From the NCBI GenBank assembly GCA_947642555.1, contig CANRSX010000010.1, positions 1 to 64,000 on the forward strand: a stretch of DNA of 64,000 bases, given 5' to 3'. A program made the position numbers and the translations under genes. Of the stretch, positions 27,595 to 36,513 are shown in pieces (the stretch's first letter is position 1; each line of letters starts with the position of its first letter). The notes under the pieces were generated by a model. That model was given only the letters and a program-made list of their open reading frames with translations. It had not been told where the DNA came from and did not search any database. The DNA is from an uncultured Roseburia sp. (GTDB lineage: Bacteria > Bacillota > Clostridia > Lachnospirales > Lachnospiraceae).

Positions 27595-27623
27595 TTGGAT
27601 TTTATGGCAGATTGGATTATACT
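27595..27623 (+). promoter_or_regulatory. Promoter of the UPF0175/PIN pair
   Basis: TTGGAT (27595-27600) and TATACT (27618-27623) are separated by 17 bp, 23 bp ahead of the antitoxin start, after the end of the CRISPR array. Confidence 0.7.
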
Positions 27624-27646
27624 AATGACAGGAAGGAGATGGTTCT

Positions 27647-27928
27647 ATGACCATGAAAAGAATTGAAATTGACATACCGGAAGAAATAGTACAATTTACT
27701 GTCTGCCTTGACCCGGACTCACAGATAAAGCGTAATGCCATGCTGGTTTATCCTTATATCCAGGATGGAACAATTTCCCATGGTAAAGCCGCAGAGATGC
27801 TGGGAATCAGAAAGCTGGATCTGATTACCCTGTATGGACAGATGGGGCTTCCTTATCTGGACGCGTCAAAGGAGGAACTGGATGAAGATCTATCCACACT
27901 GCATAAGATCAGGAAGGCGGTCTTATGA
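27647..27928 (+). CDS. UPF0175-family antitoxin
   Basis: A 93-residue protein of the UPF0175 family, small DNA-binding antitoxins with a helix-turn-helix (ISHGKAAEMLGIRKLDLITLYGQMG). An acidic C-terminal tail follows, suited to binding a toxin. The ATG at 27647 follows GGAAGGAG; a second ATG two codons on is possible. It overlaps the PIN gene by four bases (ATGA), the standard arrangement for this pair. Confidence 0.85.
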   Translation: MTMKRIEIDIPEEIVQFTVCLDPDSQIKRNAMLVYPYIQDGTISHGKAAEMLGIRKLDLITLYGQMGLPYLDASKEELDEDLSTLHKIRKAVL

Positions 27929-28425
27929 TAATTATTTCAGATACAACGCCAATTATCTCATTGCTTAAGGCTGGACGGCTGGATCTGCTGGAGAAAATGT
28001 TTGGTAAGGTGGTGATTCCAAATGCGGTCTTTTCTGAGTTGACGGAAAATGAAAGTTTTTCGGATGAGGCGGAAATCGTAAAGACATGCCCATTTTTGGA
28101 GGTGGAATCCGTGTCGAATTTCGGAGCCCTGGCCATACTCCAAAAAGTAACCGGGCTGGATGCCGGAGAAAGTGAGGCAATTATCCTGGCTGGAGAAAAA
28201 TCTGCGGACCTGTTATTTATGGATGAGCACAAAGGCAGGCAGATTGCCAAAAAACTTGGGATTGCGATAACCGGAACAATAGGTATACTGTTACAGGCTT
28301 TTGATGAGCAGTATATGAGCGCTTCTGATGTAGAAAAATGTCTGAATGTCTTAAAAACAAGCGGTATCCGAATCAGTGAGTCGCTTTACAATATAGTGTG
28401 TCAACATATATATAAAGACAAGTAG
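27925..28425 (+). CDS. DUF3368 PIN-domain toxin
   Basis: A 166-residue PIN-like nuclease of the DUF3368 family. Asp6 in ISDTTPIISLLKAG, Glu in GLDAGESEAI and Asp in LLFMDEHKGRQ match the acidic metal-binding positions of PIN domains. Such toxins cut RNA. It is paired with the UPF0175 antitoxin just upstream. The module sits between the array and csm6, where it could stabilise the island. Targets are unknown. Confidence 0.85.
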   Translation: MIIISDTTPIISLLKAGRLDLLEKMFGKVVIPNAVFSELTENESFSDEAEIVKTCPFLEVESVSNFGALAILQKVTGLDAGESEAIILAGEKSADLLFMDEHKGRQIAKKLGIAITGTIGILLQAFDEQYMSASDVEKCLNVLKTSGIRISESLYNIVCQHIYKDK

Positions 28426-28485
28426 TAAGAACACACTTTTGAGGTTTCGTACATTCGTGAATACACAAGTCTAAGGAGAAAACAA

Positions 28486-29802
28486 ATGCCAAAAAAAATT
28501 TTATTCAGCCCGATCGGCGGCACGGATCCCATCCGGTATTTCCGGGATGGCTCCATGCTTCATATCTGCAGACACTACAGGCCGGATCTTGTCTATCTGT
28601 ATCTTTCCCATGAGATGATGGAATTTCACAGAGCAGATAACCGGTACATCGACGCCCTGGAACGGCTCGGCGTGTTGCTGGATCACAGGTTTGAGATCCG
28701 TCTGATCGAACGGGACGAGCTGATCAACGTGCAGCAGTACGACGTGTTCTACCAGGATTTCAGAAACGAGATTTTAAAAATCGAAAATGAGATGGAGGAA
28801 GGGGACGAGCTTCTGCTGAACATGGCCTCAGGCACGCCGGCGATGAAAAGCGCGCTCTTCGTGATGGCCACCTTTGCGGAATACCGTTTCCAGCCGATCC
28901 AGGTCTCCACGCCGAAAAGGAAGATGAACTCGGAGTACGAGCAGAGGGAGGCGTATGAGAATAAGATCGCCTGGGAGCGGAATGAGGATAACGCAAAGGA
29001 TGCGCCGGACCGCTGTACGGAGGTGAAAAGCCTTAATCTGATGCAGATGCTTCAGACGGAAATCATAAAGAAGCACATCAGCGCCTATGACTACACGGCG
29101 GCGCTGGAGGTTGCCCGCGGGATCAGGGACGGGATTTCGGAGGATGCCTTCTGCCTGCTGCAGATCATGGATGCCAGGGTGAAACTGAACCGTACCCAGA
29201 TCCGCAAGCTGACGATTGGAAAGACCTATGACATCTATCCGGTGAAGGGTGAGAATGATCAGAAGATTTTTGAATACGCGCTGGTGCTTCAGATGAAGGT
29301 GAAAAAGGAGGAATACGCGGATTTCATCCGTGGGATTACGCCTCTGGTAGTGGACCTTCTGGAGATGATCTTAAGCAGCAGGTGCCATATTGATCTGAAA
29401 AACTGCTGCGAGACGGACGGCGATATGTTAAGATGGGACAAAAATAAGCTAAAACAGGCAGGACTGCTGGATCTTCTGAACAGTAAGTACAGAGGGAACT
29501 TTACGGGCGGCCCGGTATATTCCGGTCCCATCGCAAAAATCATTGAATACAAATGTCGCGACACGGCGCTGATCCGCAATGTAAACGAGATCACCAGGAT
29601 CGAGGGGAAGGTGCGCAATGTTGCCGCCCATGAGATCGTCTCTGTGACGGACGAATGGTTTCAGACGAAGACGGGAAAAAGCGCAAAGGAGATCTTTCAG
29701 ATTTTAAAATTCCTGATCGAAAAATCCGGGATTCCGGTAAAGGAAGCGGACTGGAATTCCTATGACAGGATGAATCAGGAAATCTGCCGGTATCTGAGGT
29801 GA
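28486..29802 (+). CDS. csm6: Csm6, CARF-HEPN ribonuclease
   Basis: A 438-residue effector. The N-terminal CARF domain shows SPIGGTDP and NMASGTPAMKSAL (residues 112 onward), which bind cyclic oligoadenylate made by Cas10. The C-terminal HEPN domain carries RNVAAH (Arg377-His382), the RX4-6H RNase motif. When activated it degrades RNA non-specifically in the cytoplasm. It lies 4.4 kb from csm5, separated by the ATPase cassette, the array and a toxin-antitoxin pair, although it is usually close to the csm genes. Base composition matches csm genes, not the AT-rich insert. An AAGGAG site precedes the start. Confidence 0.93.
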   Translation: MPKKILFSPIGGTDPIRYFRDGSMLHICRHYRPDLVYLYLSHEMMEFHRADNRYIDALERLGVLLDHRFEIRLIERDELINVQQYDVFYQDFRNEILKIENEMEEGDELLLNMASGTPAMKSALFVMATFAEYRFQPIQVSTPKRKMNSEYEQREAYENKIAWERNEDNAKDAPDRCTEVKSLNLMQMLQTEIIKKHISAYDYTAALEVARGIRDGISEDAFCLLQIMDARVKLNRTQIRKLTIGKTYDIYPVKGENDQKIFEYALVLQMKVKKEEYADFIRGITPLVVDLLEMILSSRCHIDLKNCCETDGDMLRWDKNKLKQAGLLDLLNSKYRGNFTGGPVYSGPIAKIIEYKCRDTALIRNVNEITRIEGKVRNVAAHEIVSVTDEWFQTKTGKSAKEIFQILKFLIEKSGIPVKEADWNSYDRMNQEICRYLR

Positions 29803-29831
29803 GATTTTATAACAGATTGTAATGACAACTC

Positions 29832-29860
29832 TTTACAATTTCTAGCCGCTCTGCTATAAT
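29832..29860 (+). promoter_or_regulatory. Promoter of the RelB-type gene
   Basis: TTTACA (29832-29837) and TATAAT (29855-29860) are separated by 17 bp, followed after 10 bp by AAGGAGG. Confidence 0.8.
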
Positions 29861-29885
29861 TGGAATTGATAAGGAGGTGCTTGCT

Positions 29886-30158
29886 ATGGCACAAAGCGTA
29901 AACGTTAACTTTCGAATGGATGAACAACTCAAAAAAAACGTAGAGGAGATTTGTCAGCGAATGGGAATGAACCTGACAACATTACTGACGATCTGTTGCA
30001 GAAAAGTCGAACAGGAGCGGCGCATTCCTTTTGACATAACAGCCGATCCAGACCCATTCTATTCAGAAAGCAATATCCGCTACCTGAAAAATAAACTGGA
30101 TGCTCTGAACGCGGGTACTTTGCCGCTGGAAGAACACGACCTGATTGAGGTGGACTGA
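29886..30158 (+). CDS. RelB/DinJ-family antitoxin, no partner toxin seen
   Basis: A 90-residue ribbon-helix-helix protein of the RelB/DinJ type (VNVNFRMDEQLKKNVEEICQ, then LTTLLTICCRKV). Such antitoxins bind their own promoter and neutralise a RelE/YafQ-like toxin. No toxin follows; downstream sequence is a short remnant of an unrelated gene and then a terminator. It is an orphan antitoxin or a leftover. The ATG at 29886 follows AAGGAGG and is preferred over the GTG at 29877. Confidence 0.85.
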   Translation: MAQSVNVNFRMDEQLKKNVEEICQRMGMNLTTLLTICCRKVEQERRIPFDITADPDPFYSESNIRYLKNKLDALNAGTLPLEEHDLIEVD

Positions 30159-30200
30159 TCTTATGGGAAGGAATAAGGAAGCTTTATCGGAGGATCAGAG

Positions 30201-30360
30201 ATGCTTGTTTTGTGTTCAGATGGATTGTCGAGTGAAAACCTGCTAAACGCGATGAGGAAGAGAATCAGCAATTGAGAAGAAATATCTGACAAAGGTAATT
30301 CGACTGAATGACGGAGAGGGCATTTTTATTGAGGACAGCACAATAGAAATGTGCTCATGA
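30201..30360 (+). pseudogene. Remnant of a peptidase E-like (S51/class I amidotransferase) gene
   Basis: An ATG with a CGGAGGATC site starts a 24-codon frame reading MLVLCSDGLSSENLLNAM, like the N-terminus of peptidase E-like amidotransferase-fold proteins. It stops at 30273-30275. In the next frame 28 codons (30274-30360) end with KVIRLNDGEGIFIED, like a C-terminus of such a protein. The middle, about 150 codons, is missing. The family call rests on short matches and is tentative. Confidence 0.35.
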
Positions 30361-30362
30361 CA

Positions 30363-30413
30363 AAAGGGATGTCGCCCAGTCATCAAATCAGATGACCGGG
30401 CGACATCCCTTTT
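30363..30413. terminator. Long bidirectional terminator
   Basis: A 22-bp stem with one mismatch (AAAGGGATGTCGCCC-GTCATC and its complement) and a 6-base loop is flanked by A and T tracts. It separates the RelB side from the minus-strand zinc-ribbon/dynamin pair. Confidence 0.9.
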
Positions 30414-30531
30414 ATGCAGAAACTCCATCAGATCTGCCGATCGTTTTTGGCTCGCAGCAGTTTTTCAGATCAATGCGCGGTTCCTCACATCCTCCCCGGC
30501 GCCGCCAGCTCCATGGCCTCTTTTAGAATAC

Positions 30532-30714
30532 TCACGCGGAATCCGCCTCCGCCGTGTCCGCCTTCGTGCCGCAGTAGCTGCAGTAGATCATCTGATCGCC
30601 GAGCTCGCGCCCGCAGGCCGGGCAGATCAGCCGCCGCGGGGTGAGGGGATTGCCGCAGAATCCGCAGAAGCGGGCGTCGTCTGAGAGTTCCTTTCCGCAT
30701 TTTGTACAAAACAT
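30532..30714 (-). CDS. Small double zinc-ribbon protein
   Basis: A 60-residue protein made almost wholly of two zinc ribbons (CTKCGKEL with CGFCG, and CPACGREL with CSYCG), ending in a short acidic tail. The ATG at 30714 follows CAGGAGG at good spacing. Its first 88 bp overlap the end of the dynamin gene in another frame, so the two are tightly coupled. It may bind RNA or the GTPase; the function is unknown. Confidence 0.75.
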   Translation of the reverse strand: MFCTKCGKELSDDARFCGFCGNPLTPRRLICPACGRELGDQMIYCSYCGTKADTAEADSA

Positions 30715-32501
30715 GTGGTATCCTCCTGGTCTGTGATATTCTGGCCGGATGCTGCCGTCGTCTGAGAGGACAGCTCCAGAAACAGCCTCTCTAAAAGCAG
30801 CCGGTGCTGTTCGTGCCGTTCCCTCAGCAGCTCGCACTGCAGGGGAAACTGACTCTTCTCCTTTTCCCACTGCGCACGGATGGTTTCAAAAAAGGCACGG
30901 TCCGAACGGTTCTGGGAGAGAAGCGCTTTCCGGAAATCCGCGAGGCTGCGCTCCGCCGCCAGCTGGTAGTCTCTGTTGGCCGCAAGAAGGCGTTCGTTGA
31001 TCAGCGCGATGATATCCGCCCGCAAAAGGTCGGTCTGCGGCGGGTAAAGGGGGCCGTTCCAGCGAAAGGCGGGAAATTCGATGGAGAGCGCATCCAGTTC
31101 GTCCCGCGGTACGGCTGTATCCCATATATATTCGATAATTGTAGTGTATTCTGCATCACGGGTTTCTTCGTAGGTCTTCTGACAGAGGACAAGGGTCTGA
31201 AGGATGGTCTGCCGCAGCTGATCCATCCGTTGCAGCGCCAGCTCCGCCGCCTGTGCGACGGCCAGCCGGACCGCCTCCGCCGAGAAGGTATCCCTGCGCA
31301 GGGAACTTAAGGCGTTGATAAAAAAGCGGCGCAGGACATCGATGACAGTGCCGGACCGCCTGCCGTATGCCGTATCGATGCCGAGCTGCGTCAGCTTTTT
31401 GTCCGTCTCCCATAAAAGCTGCTGCAGCCGGTTATGGGAGGTTTCTGTATATTCCTGGCATTTCTGAAAACAGATCTCAGCCTTCCCGATGTGTGATTCC
31501 GCCTTCTGCAGTTGTTCTTTTTGCCATACATCGATATTTTTTTCGGTCTTTTTGATAAAATCAGACACTTTATAAAAGATATCCATGTCCTGAGAGGCAG
31601 TCAGAATCTCGGTCAGCGCGTACTTGAATTCCGGAAAACGGCTCTCTGTAAGCAGCTCCTCGTCGTCGTACAAAAAGCCCTTTAAGGCCAGCATGGAGGA
31701 TATGGCAAAGACCTTCGGGGTCTCTAAGATGCGCTGTGCCTTCGCGAGAAGCGCTTCATCCTCCCCGTGGGTACTTCGTACCAGCTGCATGGTTTCCTCC
31801 GTGATGCGCTTCTGTATGTAGTTTACCACCCGGTCCTGATCCTTTTTCCGGGAGGAGACCTGGTCGATAAAGGTCACCACAAATATGATATTCCGGATCT
31901 CCGGGTACTCTAAGAGCTTCAGGATCAGATTGCGCTCCGTCATGGAAAAGGGCATGACAGCTGATATAACTACTATAGCCGCATCAATTTCCGGGAGGAC
32001 GTCGAGGGTTATTTTTGTCATGGGATCATCGTCATTTAACCCCGGGGTGTCATACAGCTCGATATGGTTTTTTAAAAATACGGAGGGGTAAGATACGGTG
32101 ACTTCACGGATCTCCCCCGCGACCCGGACATTCTGTTCGGTCAGCTTCGTCACATAGTCTGCCAGCGCGCTGATCTCCGCGCGCTGTGTCCGCCCGTCCC
32201 GGTAGCGGATCAGGACCTCTTTTTCGCTGCCGTAGACGATGCGGTTCACGGTGGCCGTCATCGGCAGAATGTCGGTGGGCAGTACGGAGGCGCCCAGCAG
32301 GGCGTTTAACATGCTGGATTTGCCGCGCCTGAATTCGCCGATCACGGCCACACGGTAACGCTTTGATTCGATCTGACCGGACAGCTGGCGGATCTCTTCG
32401 AGGGCATCGGTTTCATCCGGGTACTGGCGTATGACGTTTTCCAGTTCACAGAGCATCCGAAAGAGTGCAAAATCGTTTGGACGCTGTTCTTTTTCGGACA
32501 T
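30627..32501 (-). CDS. Dynamin-like GTPase
   Basis: A 624-residue large GTPase. The G1 loop is GEFRRGKSSMLNALLG, G3 is DTPGLNDDDP, and G4 falls at VVTFIDQVS. Long helical stalk regions fill the rest. Bacterial dynamin-like proteins remodel membranes, and some act in phage defence or membrane repair. Its position beside a CRISPR system, in a toxin-antitoxin-rich island, fits a defence or stress role, but that is an inference. The start follows GGGAGGGATGACGG. The last 29 codons overlap the zinc-ribbon gene out of frame, so the true C-terminus may have been altered by a lost stop. Confidence 0.88.
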   Translation of the reverse strand: MSEKEQRPNDFALFRMLCELENVIRQYPDETDALEEIRQLSGQIESKRYRVAVIGEFRRGKSSMLNALLGASVLPTDILPMTATVNRIVYGSEKEVLIRYRDGRTQRAEISALADYVTKLTEQNVRVAGEIREVTVSYPSVFLKNHIELYDTPGLNDDDPMTKITLDVLPEIDAAIVVISAVMPFSMTERNLILKLLEYPEIRNIIFVVTFIDQVSSRKKDQDRVVNYIQKRITEETMQLVRSTHGEDEALLAKAQRILETPKVFAISSMLALKGFLYDDEELLTESRFPEFKYALTEILTASQDMDIFYKVSDFIKKTEKNIDVWQKEQLQKAESHIGKAEICFQKCQEYTETSHNRLQQLLWETDKKLTQLGIDTAYGRRSGTVIDVLRRFFINALSSLRRDTFSAEAVRLAVAQAAELALQRMDQLRQTILQTLVLCQKTYEETRDAEYTTIIEYIWDTAVPRDELDALSIEFPAFRWNGPLYPPQTDLLRADIIALINERLLAANRDYQLAAERSLADFRKALLSQNRSDRAFFETIRAQWEKEKSQFPLQCELLRERHEQHRLLLERLFLELSSQTTAASGQNITDQEDTTCFVQNAERNSQTTPASADSAAIPSPRGG

Positions 32502-32684
32502 TCCGTCATCCCTCCCCTTCTGCGGTACCGCCGCACCGTCAGTTGCAGGCGCGGGCAGATGCCGCTGTCAGCTTTGGCGGCAATCTGCACAAAAATCCGG
32601 TCGTTTTTTATCATAATATGATAAATAGTATAGTATAACGGGGGAGAAAGCGCAAGCACTGGATAAAAAAGCAGTATGTAGTTT

Positions 32685-35273
32685 TTATTCCCGAATCGGG
32701 GCTGAAATCAAATGCTCCCCTGCCTTCAGCGTCAGTTCCCTCCCGTCCGGCAGCGTGACCTCTGCGACTACATTCGGCGGTATCACAAATTCATACCGCA
32801 GGTCTTCCCCCTCATACCGCCATCCGCTTATGATTTCTCCTAAGGGAGAGCGGTACGAGGCCCGCGCGTAGGAAAGCTTCGGATCCGGCTGGGGACGGAG
32901 GGTTACCCTGACATCCGGCTGAGCGGCAGCGTCCGGCGACCGGTGCCTGCCGTATTCGACCCGGATGCCGCAGACCCCTCCAAACAGCCAGTCGCAGACA
33001 GCCCCGTAGGAATAATGATTCAGCGAGTTCTTCACCTTCCCCTGTTCATCGATTCCGTCCCAGCATTCCCAGATGGTGGTCGCGCCTTTTTTCACCGCGT
33101 AGAGCCAGCCGGGCATGGTGTCCTGCAGCAGCAGGCGGTAGGCGGTATCCGTGTATCCGTACCGCGCCAGGGTTTCGCAGAGCATGGGGGTGGAGAGAAA
33201 TCCCGTGTTCAGATGACAGCCGTTCTCTAAAATCATGCGGTTGAGCTCCTCCGCGGCTGCCTTTTCTCCGGATTCGTCTAAAAGCCCGAAGGCGATCGCC
33301 CGCACATATTCCGCCTGGCGGTCGGAATGGATTTTTCCCTGATCGGTGCAGGTCAGACGGAAGGCCTCTGCCGCCTTCTCCGATACCTCGCGGTAGTGCG
33401 CCGCTTCTTCCTCCCTGCCAAGGGCCGCTGCGATTTCGGCAAGCATCCGCCCGGAGCGGGCAAAATACGCGGTGGCCACTTTGTACTGCGGATGTCCCAT
33501 GACTTCCCGGAGATCCGTGTTCTGATCCGGTTCGCACCACTCGCCGTAGTCCACACCCGTATCGATGACATAATTCGCGAGAGGATGCTCTGCCTGAAGC
33601 ACGGCTCCGGTCTGCTGCGCCCGCTTTTCCAGAAAACCGTACCACTTTTTCATCATCTCATAGTTTTCCTCGAGAATGCGCAGATCCCCGTATCTGCGGT
33701 AAAGCGCGTAGGGAACGATGATGCAGGCGTCTCCCCAGCCCACGGAACCGGATAAGATCCGCTGCATCGGCGAGATGTGGCTGACCCTGGGGGCGATCAT
33801 CGCCACTTCCCCGCCGGGATACTGGTTCGCCCGGCATTCCGCCAGCCATTTGCGCACCACCGGATAGCAGTCCTCCAGATACAGCCCGGCGTCAATGAAG
33901 ACCCCCATGTCCCCGGTCCATGCCGCGCGCTCCCTGGTGGGGCAGTCCGTCGGCACGTCGCAGAAATTGGATTTCATGCTCCAGATGCTGTTTTTCACCA
34001 GCCGGCAGACATCCGGGTCTGAGCATTCGAACTGCCCGGTCTCCTCCATATCGGAATAGACCGCAATCGCCGTAAAGACAGCGCCGGTGAGGTCCGCTTC
34101 GGTTTCCACCTTTGCGTAGCGGAATCCCCATATGGTAAACCTGGCTTTATAGTGATTCAAACCTTCCTTACAGATGTAGACAATCCTCTGCCTGATCTCT
34201 CCCTCGCTGTGCCGCGCCCGGTCCTGAAAATTTTCCGTTGTAAAATTCCCGTTTTCATCCAGCGTTTCCCCGTGAGTCAGGACGATCGTCTGGCCCTCGT
34301 GGGCATTGACGGTAAATTCCACATATCCGGCGAGATTCTGCCCGTAGTCGATCACGGTATTTCCGTCCGGCGTTTTTATGATGTCCCCTGTAAAACGCTC
34401 CCGCTCCACGATGGGGACGCTGTCCTGGCAGATCAGATTCTGATTGTCAAAAGTCTCCACCTTCACTTCATGCCAGTCTGCGGGCGCCTCCCGCCTCGCG
34501 TCAAAAACCTCGCCCTGCTGCATATCATTTTCCCGGATCGGCCCGTCCTGCGACGCCAGCCAGGTTTCATCCGAGATACAGACCGGCCTGCCGTCCGCCT
34601 CCAGCTGAAACAGCAGCGCCACATCCTCGCCGTAGAGATTGCGGATGCCGTCGATGCCGGTGCAGCTGCGATACCAGCCGTCCCCCAGGATGACTAAAAC
34701 CTCATTGGAGCCTTCTTTTACCAGGTCCGTCACATCGTAGGTCTGCACGGCCAGCCGCTTTTCATAGGTAAAACTGCCCGGCGCCAGCACGAAATTTCCC
34801 ACCCGCTGCCCGTTTAAGTATACCTCGTACAATCCGTGGCAGGTGACATACAGCCGGGCGGTGCGGTACGCTCCCAGCTCAAACGTGGTTTTCAGACAGC
34901 TTGCCGGCTTGTGGACGGTGGGATCGCAGGTGAGCTCCGGATTGATCCATTTTGCGGTAAAACCGGAGGGATGCAGGATCCCCATCTCAAATGAGGCCGT
35001 TTCGCTCCACTCTCCGGCGGTCTCGTTCTCGTCCCACAGACGCACGCGCCATTCCATCCGCTGCCGGTCTTTTAAAGGTTCCTCAAACACAGCGCTCATG
35101 GCGGACGTACCGGTCTGCTTTCTGCGCCAGATCACCGCACCCTCTGAGACGGCCTCGATCTCATATGCGGTCTGTGTGACTCCGCCCTGACAGTTCCAGG
35201 TCAGCAACGGCTTTTTGATGCCGGTTCCCAGTGGATTTTTCAGATGCTCTGTTCTTAAATGAATCGCTTTCAT
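32685..35273 (-). CDS. Alpha-L-rhamnosidase, GH78
   Basis: An 862-residue enzyme with the GH78 layout: N-terminal fibronectin-like and carbohydrate-binding domains (LYVTCHGLYEVYLNGQRVG), a central (alpha/alpha)6 barrel (DCPTRERAAWTGDMG with the catalytic acidic cluster, and DYGEWCEPD), then a beta-sandwich. It releases terminal L-rhamnose from plant glycosides or polysaccharides. No signal peptide, so cytoplasmic. The divergent AraC gene and the nearby MFS carrier complete a rhamnoside uptake and use locus. Confidence 0.93.
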   Translation of the reverse strand: MKAIHLRTEHLKNPLGTGIKKPLLTWNCQGGVTQTAYEIEAVSEGAVIWRRKQTGTSAMSAVFEEPLKDRQRMEWRVRLWDENETAGEWSETASFEMGILHPSGFTAKWINPELTCDPTVHKPASCLKTTFELGAYRTARLYVTCHGLYEVYLNGQRVGNFVLAPGSFTYEKRLAVQTYDVTDLVKEGSNEVLVILGDGWYRSCTGIDGIRNLYGEDVALLFQLEADGRPVCISDETWLASQDGPIRENDMQQGEVFDARREAPADWHEVKVETFDNQNLICQDSVPIVERERFTGDIIKTPDGNTVIDYGQNLAGYVEFTVNAHEGQTIVLTHGETLDENGNFTTENFQDRARHSEGEIRQRIVYICKEGLNHYKARFTIWGFRYAKVETEADLTGAVFTAIAVYSDMEETGQFECSDPDVCRLVKNSIWSMKSNFCDVPTDCPTRERAAWTGDMGVFIDAGLYLEDCYPVVRKWLAECRANQYPGGEVAMIAPRVSHISPMQRILSGSVGWGDACIIVPYALYRRYGDLRILEENYEMMKKWYGFLEKRAQQTGAVLQAEHPLANYVIDTGVDYGEWCEPDQNTDLREVMGHPQYKVATAYFARSGRMLAEIAAALGREEEAAHYREVSEKAAEAFRLTCTDQGKIHSDRQAEYVRAIAFGLLDESGEKAAAEELNRMILENGCHLNTGFLSTPMLCETLARYGYTDTAYRLLLQDTMPGWLYAVKKGATTIWECWDGIDEQGKVKNSLNHYSYGAVCDWLFGGVCGIRVEYGRHRSPDAAAQPDVRVTLRPQPDPKLSYARASYRSPLGEIISGWRYEGEDLRYEFVIPPNVVAEVTLPDGRELTLKAGEHLISAPIRE

Positions 35274-35414
35274 GTTCTGCTTCCCTCCTGTATGGTTCTG
35301 CTTTGACAGTCATGGTAGCATATTCCGCTGTTTCGCGTGTTTACATATTAAAGAATGTGTGTTATTTTTAAGGAAAGGTTCTGCGAATGACATGTTGAAG
35401 GGCGGGGGTCTGTC

Positions 35415-36513
35415 ATGGAGATGCAGGAGAAGCTTACGTTTTTTCACAAACTGATCTGTAGTAATTATCCGCTGTTTCTGTGGAATTATGACGCGGATTT
35501 TAACCTGTCGGATACGACGGCCACATGGGATCTGATTGCGGTGGCGGATTTTATTCCCGCTGTCCGGTCTCATCTTGCCGCCGGGCAGTTTACGCCGCTG
35601 ATACTGGAGACAAATGTAGGATTGCTGTGGATCATCGGTTTTGCCCGCAGGGAAGGGGTGTTAAAGAGCATCCATTTCCTGGGACCTGTTGTGACCGGAA
35701 AAGACACCTCCGATCTGCTGCGCCAGAAGCTGGAGACCTATGAACTGTCTGTTCACATTCACGCGATTGTCAGCAGAATGATTTCGCAGGCGCCGGAGAT
35801 TCCCAACAGCATTCTCACCGGTTATGCCGTCATGCTGCACTATGCGCTGAACGAGGAGACGATTCCGGTTTCTGCGGTGAGCTTTTTTGTGCAGGACAGA
35901 AAACGGCCGTCTCCCGCCGGAAAAACCACCTCCATTTCAGCGGAAAGCCTGTGGAAATGGGAGCAGCAGCTCTGCCAGATGTTTGAGCAGGGGGATCCTG
36001 CCGCTGTCTCCGCAGTGCTGTCCATGCTCTCCGTTACCGCGGGGATGGACCTGCGGATCAAAGATACCGTCCGCAAGGACAAAAATAATGCGATGATTCT
36101 TCTGACCCTGTGTTCCCGCTCCTGTATCCGCGGCGGGATGCATCCTTCCGTGGCCTATGACCTTAACGAGACGTATGCCGGGATGCTGGAGGAATGCCGG
36201 ACAACCGGGGAGGTGGTCAGATTCTGCAAAGAGATGGTGTCCGGATATATGGCACAGATGCAGCGGGCCGGGGACGCCTCCCTTTCGCCGGCGATTCAGA
36301 ATGTCTGCTATTATATCCGGAAGCATCTGTCGGAACCGCTTTCCATGGAGGAGCTGGCGGGGATGACCGGCTATACGGAATATTATTTTTCCCATAAATT
36401 TCAGAAGGAAACCGGTATCACGGTCAAAGAGTTTATTCTCAATGAAAAAATAACGCAGGCGAAGCTTCTGCTGGCTGACAGCAGTAAAAGCATACAGGAG
36501 ATCGGCATGCGTT
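35415..36513 (+). pseudogene. AraC-family regulator, C-terminus deleted
   Basis: Residues 1-250 form a sensor region and about 295-366 start the AraC DNA-binding domain (IRKHLSEPLSMEELAGMTGYTEYYFSHKFQKE, then SIQEIGMRF). At about 36513 the sequence changes to the antisense of the convergent MFS gene. The second helix-turn-helix and final helix, about 35 residues, are lost. The frame continues to 36683 but that part is not AraC. DNA binding is probably impaired. It is divergent from GH78 and probably once controlled it. Confidence 0.75.

Noticed and set aside
17768-30160. cas1, cas2 or a reverse transcriptase-Cas1 fusion
   Set aside because: Every sizeable frame in this stretch was assigned and none resembles an adaptation gene; it may be elsewhere in the genome.
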